Below, in pieces: positions 16,744 through 26,370 of a stretch of DNA of 64,000 nt. A program made the position numbers and the translations under genes. Below the pieces are notes generated by a model, which was not told the DNA's origin, did not search any database, and saw only the letters and a program-made list of their open reading frames with translations. How positions within the stretch are numbered: position 1 is the stretch's first letter; every line of letters starts with the position of its first letter. The DNA is from Ferruginibacter sp. HRS2-29 (GTDB taxonomy: Bacteria > Bacteroidota > Bacteroidia > Chitinophagales > Chitinophagaceae): positions 1 through 64,000 of the forward strand of contig NZ_RJUB01000126.1 in assembly GCF_024343615.1 (NCBI RefSeq). The letters are read 5' to 3'.

Positions 16744-18365
16744 ACATGAACCGGATCATCATTTTGTTTTTTTTATTGTCGCTTTCGCAATCTGCAGTTG
16801 CACAAAACTCAAACGAGCTTTCTAAAGTATGGGTTGCCGACAATGGTGATGGCACTTACAAAAATCCGGTCATTCATGCGGACTATTCTGATCCCGATGT
16901 GATACGGGTAGGTGAGGATTATTATATGGTTGCATCCAGTTTCAATGCAGTTCCAGGGCTGCCCATCCTTCATTCAAAAGATATGGTCAATTGGCAACTG
17001 ATCGGCCATGCGTTGCAACGCCAGGTACCCGAAAAGGATTTTGATAAAGTGCAGCATGGCGGGGGCGTGTGGGCTCCGGCGATCCGTTATCATAAAAATG
17101 AATTTTATATTTTTTATCCTGATCCCGACCAGGGAATATTTCTCACCAAAGCAAAAAATATAAATGGCCCCTGGTGCAAACCATTACTGGTAGAGGCCGG
17201 ACAAGGATTGATAGATCCATGCCCGCTGTGGGACTACAACGGAAAAGTATACCTCGTTCATGCGTATGCCGGCAGCCGTGCCGGTTTTAAGAGCATATTG
17301 GTAATAAAGGAAATGAATGCTACAGCCGATAAGGTCATTGGCAACGCTGTTATGGTTTTTGATGGGCACAAAACTGATCCTACCCTGGAAGGCCCGAAAA
17401 TTTACAAGCATAATGGCTACTACTACATTTTTGCACCCGCAGGCGGAGTAAGTACAGGTTGGCAACTTGCTTTGAAATCCAAAAATATTTATGGCCCTTA
17501 CGAGCGAAGAGTAGTGATGTCGCAAGGTTCAACATTCATCAACGGGCCACACCAGGGTGCATGGGTAACCACTTCAAAAGGTGAAGATTGGTTTTTCCAT
17601 TTCCAGGATAAAGATGCTTATGGAAGGATCGTGCACCTGCAGCCAATGGCATGGAAAAATGACTGGCCGGTGATAGGGATAGATAAAGATGGCGATGGGA
17701 TAGGCGAACCCGTTGCTACGCACAAAAAACCTTTTACCGGTAAAGTTTTTCCTGTCAACACTATCGTGGAATCGGATGAATTTAATAAGCCTTCTCCGGG
17801 GCTGCAATGGCAATGGCAGGCTGATCCACAGCCTGGTTGGGCATTTCCAACAAGTGAAGGACATCTCACCATGTTTTGCATCTGTCCCCGGGATAGCCTG
17901 AATAATTACTGGATGCTGCCAAACCTGCTTTCGCAAAAATTGCCCGCGGAAAATTTCAACGCCATTACCAGGCTTTCTTTTTACCCGAAAAATAACAATG
18001 ACAGAACCGGTTTGATACTGTTCGGAACGGATTATGCGTTTGTTTCACTGGTAAAAAAGGATAGCGGTGTATTCATCACTTACAATACCTGCATAGGGGC
18101 AGAAAAAAACAAACCGGAAAATGAACTATTCGTAAAAAAGATCACAGGAAAAGATGCCTGGCTTAAAGTAGCTGTCACCACAAATGCTGTAGCTACATTC
18201 AGTTTCAGTGAAGATGGAAAGACATTCATCACCATACCCGGAGAATTCAGGGCGGCCCCGGGAAAATGGGTAGGTGCCAAAGTTGGTCTGTTCAGCACTT
18301 CCACAGTGAAAACTAACGATGCCGGCTACTCGGAAATTGACTGGTTCAGGATCGGGAAGAACTGA
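16740..18365 (+). CDS. Glycoside hydrolase family 43 enzyme
   Basis: 541 residues. A signal peptide (MNMNRIIILFFLLSLSQSAVAQ) precedes a five-bladed propeller starting KNPVIHADYSDPDVIRVGEDYYMVAS, where DPD carries the catalytic base. IDPCPLWDYNGKVYLVHAY and EGPKIYKHNGYYYIFAP follow. From about 345 on there is a concanavalin-like beta-sandwich as in beta-xylosidases (LQWQWQADPQPGW). Family activity is exo-arabinofuranosidase or xylosidase; here it would trim pectin side chains. Last gene of the operon. Confidence 0.92.
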   Translation: MNMNRIIILFFLLSLSQSAVAQNSNELSKVWVADNGDGTYKNPVIHADYSDPDVIRVGEDYYMVASSFNAVPGLPILHSKDMVNWQLIGHALQRQVPEKDFDKVQHGGGVWAPAIRYHKNEFYIFYPDPDQGIFLTKAKNINGPWCKPLLVEAGQGLIDPCPLWDYNGKVYLVHAYAGSRAGFKSILVIKEMNATADKVIGNAVMVFDGHKTDPTLEGPKIYKHNGYYYIFAPAGGVSTGWQLALKSKNIYGPYERRVVMSQGSTFINGPHQGAWVTTSKGEDWFFHFQDKDAYGRIVHLQPMAWKNDWPVIGIDKDGDGIGEPVATHKKPFTGKVFPVNTIVESDEFNKPSPGLQWQWQADPQPGWAFPTSEGHLTMFCICPRDSLNNYWMLPNLLSQKLPAENFNAITRLSFYPKNNNDRTGLILFGTDYAFVSLVKKDSGVFITYNTCIGAEKNKPENELFVKKITGKDAWLKVAVTTNAVATFSFSEDGKTFITIPGEFRAAPGKWVGAKVGLFSTSTVKTNDAGYSEIDWFRIGKN

Positions 18366-18454
18366 CGAGCGACTGATGATGACTGTCGTTCCATAGGTGG
18401 AACTCATTTTTAATTCTTCATTTTTAATTTTTAATTGTTTTTGGCTACGTTCCC

Positions 18455-18471
18455 GATAACGATTGCGTAAA
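18455..18471 (+). promoter_or_regulatory. Putative LacI operator, copy 3 (GH28 operon)
   Basis: GATAACGATTGCGTAAA, two mismatches from copies 1 and 2, preceded by CGTTCCC so that CGTT...AACG is palindromic. It begins 57 bases upstream of the TAAAATTG box, the same spacing as at susC. Confidence 0.65.
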
Positions 18472-18511
18472 TAAACCAACACTACGGAACAGGTATATAG
18501 GGTAGAAAGGT

Positions 18512-18536
18512 TAAAATTGCATACGATTGTTTATGC
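18512..18536 (+). promoter_or_regulatory. Probable promoter and second operator of the GH28 operon
   Basis: TAAAATTG (18512-18519) is one mismatch from TAnnTTTG. GCATACGATTGTTTATGC follows directly (18519-18536), with GCATA/TATGC ends and a CGATTG core, placing a LacI-like site on the transcription start as in the lyase operon. Confidence 0.45.
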
Positions 18537-18561
18537 CGAAAGGCCTTAATATTAGTGTTAT

Positions 18562-20196
18562 ATGATTAAAAAATGGGGATTGTGTGGTTTGCTGGCCTGT
18601 ATGGTTTTATTTGCTGAGGCGCAAAAGCTGCCGGTGATAAGAGCTACTTCTTTTAAAAAAGATACTTTCAACATTATAAAATACGGCGCCAAAGCCGATG
18701 GGATAACATTAAATACCAAAAGTATCACCGATGCCATTGACGCCTGCAGTAAAAAAGGCGGAGGCGTAGTGGTAGTGCCGCCGGGACTTTGGCTTACCGG
18801 CCCCCTCGTTTTGAAATCCAATGTCAATCTTTGCGTACAACGCGGTGCCATCCTGCAATTCACCGATGATAAAGATCAATACAAGGTAATCGTTTCCAAC
18901 TGGGAAGGTTTGCCTGCAGCACGAAACGAATCGCCTATATCGGCTACCAATGCCACCAATATCGCCATCACCGGGGCGGGCATCATCGACGGAAACGGGG
19001 ATGCATGGAGGGCTGTAAAAAAAGACAAACTCACCGAATCCCAATGGAGAAACCTGCTCAAAAGCGGTGGGCTGGTGAGTGAGGATAATCGTACCTGGTA
19101 TCCTTCCGAATCATCAAAAAGGGGCGCAAAGGTAGAAAAGGCAGGCGTTTTGCTGAATGGCAAAACTGTGGCCGATTATGACAGCATCAAAGATTTTCTT
19201 CGTCCGAACCTGCTGGTGATCACCAACTGCGACAGGATATTGCTGGATGGTGTTACTTTCCAAAATTCGGCCGCCTGGTGTCTTCATCCACTGATGAGCA
19301 GCAACATCACGATCAAAAATATTACAGTCCGTAATCCCTGGTATGCCCAAAACGGCGACGGGATCGACCTGGAAAGTTGCAGGAATGTATTGCTGGAAAA
19401 TAGCAGTTTCGATGTAGGCGATGATGGTATCTGCATCAAGAGCGGCCGTGATGCGGAAGGGCGTAAAAGAGCGATGCCGACACAGGATGTGATCGTTCGC
19501 AACTGCGTTGTATATCACGCCCACGGCGGATTTGTAATCGGCAGTGAAATGAGCGGCGGTGCAAAAAATATCTTTGTAGACAATTGTGCTTTCATCGGAA
19601 CTGATATTGGCCTGCGTTTCAAGACAACCCGCGGCCGTGGTGGAATAGTTGAAAATATTTTCATTAACAATATTGCTATGCGTGATATCCCCGGCGAAGC
19701 TATTCTGTTTGATATGTACTACATGGCCAAAGATCCCATCGTACTTGCCGGAGAAAAACGGGAAGCTCCCAAAGTAGAGTTGAAGCCGGTTACAGATGAA
19801 ACTCCTCGTTTCAGGAATTTTGATATCAAAAATGTAGTGTGTTATGGAGCATCCAAAGCGATCTTCATCCGCGGTTTACCTGAAATGAATATCCATGATA
19901 TCAACTTATCAAACATCACCATTACCGCAAAAAAAGGTATAGAGATCGACGAAGCACAGACCATTACAATGAATAATGTGAAGATCGTAACTGGTGAAGC
20001 AGAACCTTTGATCGGCATTTACAACAGTAGTAATATCAGCTTCTCAAAATTCACCACAACCGATAAGCCACGGATTTATTTACGCCTTGGCGGCGAAAAG
20101 ACCTCCGGCATCAGGTGGCTGCAAAGCCCGGTGGTAGCAGATTCACAACTTGTCTTTGAATTTGGGGCAACCAAAAATGCATTGCAGGTTCAGTAA
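18562..20196 (+). CDS. Glycoside hydrolase family 28 polygalacturonase-type enzyme
   Basis: 544 residues with a signal peptide. The N-terminal FNIIKYGAKADGITLNTKSITDAID and the beta-helix motifs NGDGIDLESC (about 265), GDDGICIKSG (about 286), HGGFVIGSE (about 321) and RFKTT (about 352) are the GH28 catalytic set. It hydrolyses galacturonic acid linkages in homogalacturonan or rhamnogalacturonan; an exo-acting bacterial type is likely from its length. First gene of the operon GH28-GH105-CE8-like-uxaB-uxaA. Confidence 0.94.
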   Translation: MIKKWGLCGLLACMVLFAEAQKLPVIRATSFKKDTFNIIKYGAKADGITLNTKSITDAIDACSKKGGGVVVVPPGLWLTGPLVLKSNVNLCVQRGAILQFTDDKDQYKVIVSNWEGLPAARNESPISATNATNIAITGAGIIDGNGDAWRAVKKDKLTESQWRNLLKSGGLVSEDNRTWYPSESSKRGAKVEKAGVLLNGKTVADYDSIKDFLRPNLLVITNCDRILLDGVTFQNSAAWCLHPLMSSNITIKNITVRNPWYAQNGDGIDLESCRNVLLENSSFDVGDDGICIKSGRDAEGRKRAMPTQDVIVRNCVVYHAHGGFVIGSEMSGGAKNIFVDNCAFIGTDIGLRFKTTRGRGGIVENIFINNIAMRDIPGEAILFDMYYMAKDPIVLAGEKREAPKVELKPVTDETPRFRNFDIKNVVCYGASKAIFIRGLPEMNIHDINLSNITITAKKGIEIDEAQTITMNNVKIVTGEAEPLIGIYNSSNISFSKFTTTDKPRIYLRLGGEKTSGIRWLQSPVVADSQLVFEFGATKNALQVQ

Positions 20197-20244
20197 TGAT
20201 ATTGTATCCCGGATCTGCAGCTTCGGGTTGTTAAAATATAAAAT

Positions 20245-22173
20245 ATGAAAATAAAAATCTTGTATAGATTATCCATTATTGTTCTCCTCTGGCTGTTTTG
20301 CATAACCACAATAAAAGCACAGCAGCCTGCTTACAGCAAATTGCTGACGGCAACGGTAATGGATACATGGAAAAAAGATTCGTTTGCAACAGAGGGTAAA
20401 CCTGCTTCGCGATGGACTTACGACCAGGGGGTGATATTGGAGGGTGTTGCGGCGGTATGGAAACAAACAGGCGACAAGACCTGCTTCGATTACATCCAGA
20501 AGAGTATGGACTTTTATGTGAAGGATGACGGGACTATCAATACTTATAAACAGGATGATTATAATATTGATAATATAAAAAATGGCAGATCGCTATTGAT
20601 GTTGTACCGGGTAACCGGGAAAGAAAAATACTGGAAAGCCGCTACCACCTTGCGTGAACAGCTGCGCCACCAGCCTCGTACCAATGAAGGAGGCTTTTGG
20701 CACAAGAAGATATATCCTTACCAGATGTGGCTGGACGGGCTCTACATGGCCGAGCCATTTTATACTGAATACGCTATGATCGCCCATGAAGACAGCGCTT
20801 TCGACGATATCGCCAATCAATTCATCTGGATGGAAAATCATGCCCGCGATGCCAAAACCGGATTGTTGTATCATGGCTGGGATGAATCGGGGCAAATGGC
20901 ATGGGCCGATAAAAAAACAGGATTGTCGCCCAACTTCTGGGCAAGGGCCATGGGCTGGTATGCAGTGGCATTGGTAGATGTGTTGGAAAACTTTCCGGCA
21001 GATCATCCAAAAAGAAAAGCCTTGGTAAACATTCTTAACAGGCTGGTAATAGCGATTGAAAAAGTGCAGGATAAAAAGACCGGGCTTTGGTACGATGTAT
21101 TAGACAAACCTGCTGCGAAAGGAAATTATTTTGAAGCATCCGCCAGCAGCATGTTCGTGCTGTCTGTTGCAAAAGGGGTGCGGCTTGGGCTCATTCCTAA
21201 AAGTAAGTTGTCTATTGCAACAAAAGGATATGCAGGCATAGTTGCCCGATTTATAAAAACTGAAAATGGACAGGTTAATCTCCATGGAACTGTGAAAGTT
21301 TCCGGTCTTGGTGGCAAGCCATTCCGCGATGGAAGCCTCGAATATTATTTTAAAGAACCGGTGATCGTGAATGATCCGAAAGGCCTCGGAGCTGCTATTA
21401 TGGCGGCAACTGAGATTGAAATGTTATCCACGCTCAAACAGGGAGAGGGCCGCAAACTGGCTATTGACGGTTTTTTTAACCACGAAACCGCAAAAGATAT
21501 TACCGGAAAAACCATTCAGACACATTATGTTTTGAACCAGATGGATAATGGTGGTTATTCCCTTTTCGGAAATATTTTTAACCGGTATGGTGTTCAGACA
21601 AGTATGCTGACTGTTGCGCCAACAGCTGAAAACCTGAAGAAAACAGCTGTCTATTTTATCATAGATCCTGACTGGCCGAAAGAAAATCCGTCGCCGGAAT
21701 ATATTCTTCCTCAACACATCGAGGTAATTTATAATTGGGTCAAAGCCGGTGGTGTGCTTATGATGTTCTCAAACGATAGCGGAAATGTTGAGTTCACCCA
21801 TTACAACCAACTTGCTGAAAAATTCGGGATACATTTCAATGAGAACAAGCCGCGAAACCTGGTCAAAGGAAATGATTACCCGACTGGGACGATCGATATT
21901 CCCGCAGGCAACGAGATCTTCAAAACAGCGAAGAACATTTATATCAAAGAGATCAGCACACTGTCGTTGAAAGCACCGGCCAGGGCTGTTCTTACAGACA
22001 AGGGCGATAATATCGTGGCAGTTGCAAAAGTAGGCAAAGGCACCGTTTTCGCCATTGGCGATCCGTGGGTTTATAACGAATATCTTGATGGAAGAAAACT
22101 TCCTGATACGTTGGAAAACTTTAAAGCAGCTGAAGACCTGGTGGCATGGCTTGTTAAACAAACAAAAAAATAA
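20245..22173 (+). CDS. GH105 unsaturated rhamnogalacturonyl hydrolase with C-terminal GATase-like domain
   Basis: 642 residues; single-domain GH105 proteins are about 370. Residues 1-27 are a signal peptide. About 30-390 form the (alpha/alpha)6 barrel (RWTYDQGVILEG; MWLDGLYMAEPFYTEYA with the expected catalytic Asp; GWYAVALVDVLE). Residues about 410-640 form a second domain (VYFIIDPDWP, IEVIYNWVKAGGVLMMFSND, GKGTVFAIGDPWVYNEY) that looks like a DUF4350/class I glutamine amidotransferase-like fold. It releases unsaturated galacturonate from lyase products. The role of the second domain is unknown. Confidence 0.88.
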   Translation: MKIKILYRLSIIVLLWLFCITTIKAQQPAYSKLLTATVMDTWKKDSFATEGKPASRWTYDQGVILEGVAAVWKQTGDKTCFDYIQKSMDFYVKDDGTINTYKQDDYNIDNIKNGRSLLMLYRVTGKEKYWKAATTLREQLRHQPRTNEGGFWHKKIYPYQMWLDGLYMAEPFYTEYAMIAHEDSAFDDIANQFIWMENHARDAKTGLLYHGWDESGQMAWADKKTGLSPNFWARAMGWYAVALVDVLENFPADHPKRKALVNILNRLVIAIEKVQDKKTGLWYDVLDKPAAKGNYFEASASSMFVLSVAKGVRLGLIPKSKLSIATKGYAGIVARFIKTENGQVNLHGTVKVSGLGGKPFRDGSLEYYFKEPVIVNDPKGLGAAIMAATEIEMLSTLKQGEGRKLAIDGFFNHETAKDITGKTIQTHYVLNQMDNGGYSLFGNIFNRYGVQTSMLTVAPTAENLKKTAVYFIIDPDWPKENPSPEYILPQHIEVIYNWVKAGGVLMMFSNDSGNVEFTHYNQLAEKFGIHFNENKPRNLVKGNDYPTGTIDIPAGNEIFKTAKNIYIKEISTLSLKAPARAVLTDKGDNIVAVAKVGKGTVFAIGDPWVYNEYLDGRKLPDTLENFKAAEDLVAWLVKQTKK

Positions 22174-23199
22174 TTGAAGACAAATCTTTCCATATGGCTA
22201 ATGATGTGTTGTTTTGCCATCACAGCAAATGCAGTGGCACAGCAGAGAATAACCGTATCCCTGAAAGGAAAAGCGGATTACAATTCCATCCAGGCTGCCC
22301 TCAACAGCCTTAGTGATTCTTCCGTTACAACAAGGATCATTTATATCAAAAACGGAACCTACAACGAAAAGATCTATCTCGAAAAACATAATGTTGTTCT
22401 CGAAGGTGAAGACCGCGATAAGACCATCATACGTCAATCCATTTCAAGGGACGAATGGCGTTGCCTGCACAATGAAGACTGGGGCGTAGCCACGATGAAT
22501 GTGGATGCAAATGACATCACATTAAAAAATCTTACTGTTTTAAATAATTATGGTTTTGAGAATAAAAAGGACAAAGTGATATTTTGTCCGTCTGATACCA
22601 CCGGGGCGCAACAAAGAATAATCCGGCCAAATAGCCACCAGATGGCACTTCGCACCATGAACACCACGAGGCTGAAAGCCATCAACTGCCGGTTCAGGGC
22701 TTATGCCGGTGATACCGTTAGCCCGTGGAATGTGCAATCGGGTATGTTTTATTTTAAGGATTGTATCATGGAGGGTGGGGTGGATTTTTATTGCCCGCGT
22801 GGATGGGCTTATGCCGAGGGATGCACATTTATCACTCATTCCGGCGAAGCGGCTATCTGGCACGACGGCTCGAAAGTACAGGATTCAAAAACAGTTTTAG
22901 TCAATTGCAGTTTTGAAGGGATCGATAATTTCAAGCTGGGCCGGTATCACAGGGATGCACAGTTTTATCTTATCAATTGCAGTTTTGCGGCTAACATGGC
23001 CGATAAGGATATTTACCTGGTGCCTACCACAAATACGATCCGGTGGGGGCGGAGGGTGTATTACTTTAACTGTCACAGGAAGAATGGCGATTATATCTGG
23101 TTTGCCGATAACCTTTCTTCCGCCAATGGAAATATTGATCCACGAAAAATTGATGCGGCATGGGTATTTGGTAACAGGTGGAACCCACTGATAAATTAA
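22174..23199 (+). CDS. Divergent CE8 pectinesterase-like beta-helix protein
   Basis: 341 residues, beginning at a TTG directly after the GH105 stop. Only this start gives a full signal peptide (MKTNLSIWLMMCCFAITANAVAQ); the next ATG (22201) would leave a stub. The fold is CE8-like (ADYNSIQAALNSLSD, YIKNGTYNEKIYLE). The GNQDT motif is replaced by AYAGDTVS and LGRPW by LGRYH, although GVDFYC keeps an Asp and LGR keeps the Arg. It could be a pectinesterase with shifted specificity or a binding protein. Confidence 0.8.
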   Translation: MKTNLSIWLMMCCFAITANAVAQQRITVSLKGKADYNSIQAALNSLSDSSVTTRIIYIKNGTYNEKIYLEKHNVVLEGEDRDKTIIRQSISRDEWRCLHNEDWGVATMNVDANDITLKNLTVLNNYGFENKKDKVIFCPSDTTGAQQRIIRPNSHQMALRTMNTTRLKAINCRFRAYAGDTVSPWNVQSGMFYFKDCIMEGGVDFYCPRGWAYAEGCTFITHSGEAAIWHDGSKVQDSKTVLVNCSFEGIDNFKLGRYHRDAQFYLINCSFAANMADKDIYLVPTTNTIRWGRRVYYFNCHRKNGDYIWFADNLSSANGNIDPRKIDAAWVFGNRWNPLIN

Positions 23200-23203
23200 T
23201 AAA

Positions 23204-24736
23204 ATGAAATTAAACAGGAGCGCTCTCGCACACATAACGGCAACGGATACACTGGTAAAACCTTCGGATAATATGTTTGAGTTACCGGAAAAAGTATTGC
23301 AGTTTGGAACAGGGATCCTCTTGCGTGGCTTGCCTGATTTCATGATCGGTCATGCCAATAACAACGGTATTTTTAATGGACGGATAGTGGTGGTAAAGTC
23401 AACGGCTACAGGCAGTACAGATGCTTTTGAAGAACAGGATGGGTTGTATACCGTTTGTGTGAGAGGCATTGATAATGGAAAAAAAGCAGAGGAGAACCAT
23501 ATCGTTTCCTCTATCAGCCGCGTGCTTTCCGCAGGCAATGAATGGGATAGCATACTCGAATGTGCCGATAATCCTGATATGCAGGTGATCATTTCTAACA
23601 CGACAGAAGTGGGCATCACGCTGATCCAGGATAATATCCATCATGCGCCGCCGGTATCATTTCCTGGAAAACTGGTGGCTTTTTTATATCAGCGATTTAA
23701 ACATTTTCATGGTGATACAACAAAGGGACTTGTTATCATTCCAACAGAATTGATCCCGGATAACGGAGATGTATTGTTATCGATCGTACTGGAACTGGCG
23801 CATCAGAATAACCTTGAAACTGCGTTTATCGACTGGATCGAAAATGCGAATTTCTTCTGTAATTCGCTTGTAGACAGGATTGTACCGGGTAAGTTGCCTG
23901 CCGAGGCTCATCACCAATTGGAGAAGGAATTAGGATACACGGATGAACTGATGATCGTAAGCGAAGTATACAGTCTTTGGGCCATTGAATCTTCCAATGA
24001 AAAAGTGAAAAATATATTGTCTTTTGCAGCATGCAATGATGGTATCGTGATAGCTCCGGATATAGAAAAGTTTCGTGAACTGAAATTGAGATTGTTGAAT
24101 GGTGCACACACATTTGCCTGCGGCCTTGCTCACCTGGCGGGTTTTGTTACAGTTAAACAAGCAATGGATGATGATGCATTTGCAAATTATATCCGTCAGA
24201 TGATGCACGAGGAAATTATTCCGGTGATCAGCAAAGGGGATATAAGCCGCAGCGATGCTGAAAATTTTGCAGAAAAAGTACTCGATCGTTTTCGCAATAA
24301 TTTTATCGAACACAAATGGTTAAGCATTACCGCCCAGTATGCTTCCAAGATGAACATGCGGAATGTAGCTGTGGTAAAGGCTTACATGCAGCAGTATGGC
24401 TATCTGCCGCCGTACATGGGGTTGAGTTTTGCCGCCCATATTTTGTTCATGCGATCTACGCAAGGGGAAGATGGTAATTTTTACGGGGAACTCAATGGAG
24501 TGCCTTATCTTGTAAATGATCAGCATGCCGCAATTTATGCAGCTGCGTGGAAACAGGGCGGTCTGGAAATTATCCTGGCAAAGTTGCTCGGCAATGAGTC
24601 GATCTGGAACGAAGATCTTTCGGTGCTGCCGGGACTGAAAAATGAAATATTGCATTGGTTGCAATTGTTGATGAATGTAGGCGCTAAGGCAGCGATACAG
24701 CAAGCCGCTAAACAAAAAAAGGAATTGATCAGATGA
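23204..24736 (+). CDS. uxaB: Tagaturonate reductase
   Basis: 510 residues of the mannitol dehydrogenase-like long-chain family. An N-terminal Rossmann region begins VLQFGTGILLRGLPDFMI, SNTTEVGI lies near 128, and the C-terminal helical domain has KLRLLNGAHTFACGLAHLAG. It reduces D-tagaturonate to D-altronate with NADH in the cytoplasm, between UxaC and UxaA. It starts 4 bases after the previous gene and overlaps uxaA by 4 bases. Confidence 0.95.
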   Translation: MKLNRSALAHITATDTLVKPSDNMFELPEKVLQFGTGILLRGLPDFMIGHANNNGIFNGRIVVVKSTATGSTDAFEEQDGLYTVCVRGIDNGKKAEENHIVSSISRVLSAGNEWDSILECADNPDMQVIISNTTEVGITLIQDNIHHAPPVSFPGKLVAFLYQRFKHFHGDTTKGLVIIPTELIPDNGDVLLSIVLELAHQNNLETAFIDWIENANFFCNSLVDRIVPGKLPAEAHHQLEKELGYTDELMIVSEVYSLWAIESSNEKVKNILSFAACNDGIVIAPDIEKFRELKLRLLNGAHTFACGLAHLAGFVTVKQAMDDDAFANYIRQMMHEEIIPVISKGDISRSDAENFAEKVLDRFRNNFIEHKWLSITAQYASKMNMRNVAVVKAYMQQYGYLPPYMGLSFAAHILFMRSTQGEDGNFYGELNGVPYLVNDQHAAIYAAAWKQGGLEIILAKLLGNESIWNEDLSVLPGLKNEILHWLQLLMNVGAKAAIQQAAKQKKELIR

Positions 24737-26370
24737 AAAATAATGTCTTAAAAGTACATCCCTCCGATAATGTGCTGGTAGCTTTACAGGATCTTGAAAA
24801 AGGTGCGGTGATCACGTATGATGGTATGGCAACAACTCTGCTGGAAAACATCCCGGCAAAACATAAGTTTTTTTTACAGTCATTAAAGGAAGGTGATGAC
24901 GTCATCATGTATGGGGTGCTGGTAGGAAAAGCACAGTCTGCGCTGCAGCCTGGAAACCTGATGACCACTGCGAACGTTAAACATGCTTCCAGCGGATATG
25001 GCTACAGGGCCGCACATTATCTATGGCAGCCGCCGGATGTCTCAAAATTCCAAAACAGGACCTTTGATGGATATCATCGTAAGGATGGGAGAGTAGGTAC
25101 GGCTAATTACTGGCTTTTCATCCCCACCGTTTTTTGTGAAAACAGGAACCTTGATGTGATCAAAGAAGCATTGCACAATCAGCTGGGATACGCTGTGACA
25201 GCCAAATACAAGAATTTTGTGCATGAATTGGCTGAGGCATATAATAAGAAGGAAGATATTGAATCTGTAAAATTTACGGCTGGTAATACAAAAAATGCAC
25301 GGCTGTTTAAAAATATCGATGGCATAAAATTTCTGAATCACCAGGGCGGGTGCGGAGGTATACGGCAGGATGCCGCTGTATTGAGCAAATTGCTGGCAGC
25401 TTATGCCGATCATCCGAATGTGGCTGGTGTTACGATGTTGAGCCTCGGATGCCAGAACCTGCAGGTACAGGATTTCCTGGCCGATCTTAAAACTGCGAAC
25501 CCTGCATTTGACAAGCCATTACTGATCTTCGAACAACAGCAATCTCAAAGTGAGGAGCAATTGATCAGTGATGCTATCAAACAGACTTTTGAAGGATTGA
25601 TAGAAGCGAATAAGCTTCACCGAGAGCCTGCTACGTTGGACAAACTTACACTGGGTGTGAAATGCGGCGGCAGCGATGGTTTCAGCGGTTTGTCTGCAAA
25701 TCCTGCCGTCGGCTATACCGCAGATCTGCTCGTGGCTTTAGGAGGGAAAGTACTGCTGGCCGAGTTCCCGGAGCTATGTGGTGTGGAGCAAAATCTTATT
25801 GATCGCACTGCTGATAAAGACAAGGCGGAAAAATTCATTCATCTCATGCATCGTTACGAAGACATGGTAACGCAGGCCGGATCAAGCTTTAGCATGAACC
25901 CTTCTCCCGGCAATATCAAAGATGGATTGATCACGGATGCTATCAAAAGTGCAGGAGCCGCAAAAAAAGGCGGAACATCTCCTGTGGTAGACGTGTTGGA
26001 TTATACAGAACAGGCCACGAAACCCGGCCTGAGCCTGGTTTGTACGCCTGGTAATGATGTGGAGGCTACTACGGGTAAAGCTGCATCGGGGGCAACCTTG
26101 ATATTATTTACTACCGGGCTGGGTACACCGACAGGCAATCCTGTTTGTCCCACCATTAAAGTAGCAACGAATACGAAGCTGGCAAAACGTATGGCCGATA
26201 TAATCGACATCGATACCGGCCCCATAATCGAAGGAGAAAAATCCATCGGGCAAATGGGCGAAGAGATACTGGAATACTGTATTGAAGCCGCCAGCGGCCA
26301 TGTGATACCGAAGGCAGTGTTGCTTAACCAGGATGATTTTATTCCCTGGAAACGGGGAGTAAGCCTGTAA
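24733..26370 (+). CDS. uxaA: Altronate dehydratase
   Basis: 545 residues, full length. Residues 1-80 form the SAF domain (LKVHPSDNVLVALQDLEKG), and about 110-545 the catalytic UxaA/GarD domain (GYHRKDGRVGTANYWL, HQGGCGG, GVKCGGSDGFSGLSANPAVG, FTTGLGTPTGNPVCPTIK). It dehydrates D-altronate to 2-keto-3-deoxygluconate and needs iron. Translationally coupled to uxaB (ATGA overlap). Last gene before a 357-base repeat-filled gap. Confidence 0.96.
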   Translation: MKNNVLKVHPSDNVLVALQDLEKGAVITYDGMATTLLENIPAKHKFFLQSLKEGDDVIMYGVLVGKAQSALQPGNLMTTANVKHASSGYGYRAAHYLWQPPDVSKFQNRTFDGYHRKDGRVGTANYWLFIPTVFCENRNLDVIKEALHNQLGYAVTAKYKNFVHELAEAYNKKEDIESVKFTAGNTKNARLFKNIDGIKFLNHQGGCGGIRQDAAVLSKLLAAYADHPNVAGVTMLSLGCQNLQVQDFLADLKTANPAFDKPLLIFEQQQSQSEEQLISDAIKQTFEGLIEANKLHREPATLDKLTLGVKCGGSDGFSGLSANPAVGYTADLLVALGGKVLLAEFPELCGVEQNLIDRTADKDKAEKFIHLMHRYEDMVTQAGSSFSMNPSPGNIKDGLITDAIKSAGAAKKGGTSPVVDVLDYTEQATKPGLSLVCTPGNDVEATTGKAASGATLILFTTGLGTPTGNPVCPTIKVATNTKLAKRMADIIDIDTGPIIEGEKSIGQMGEEILEYCIEAASGHVIPKAVLLNQDDFIPWKRGVSL

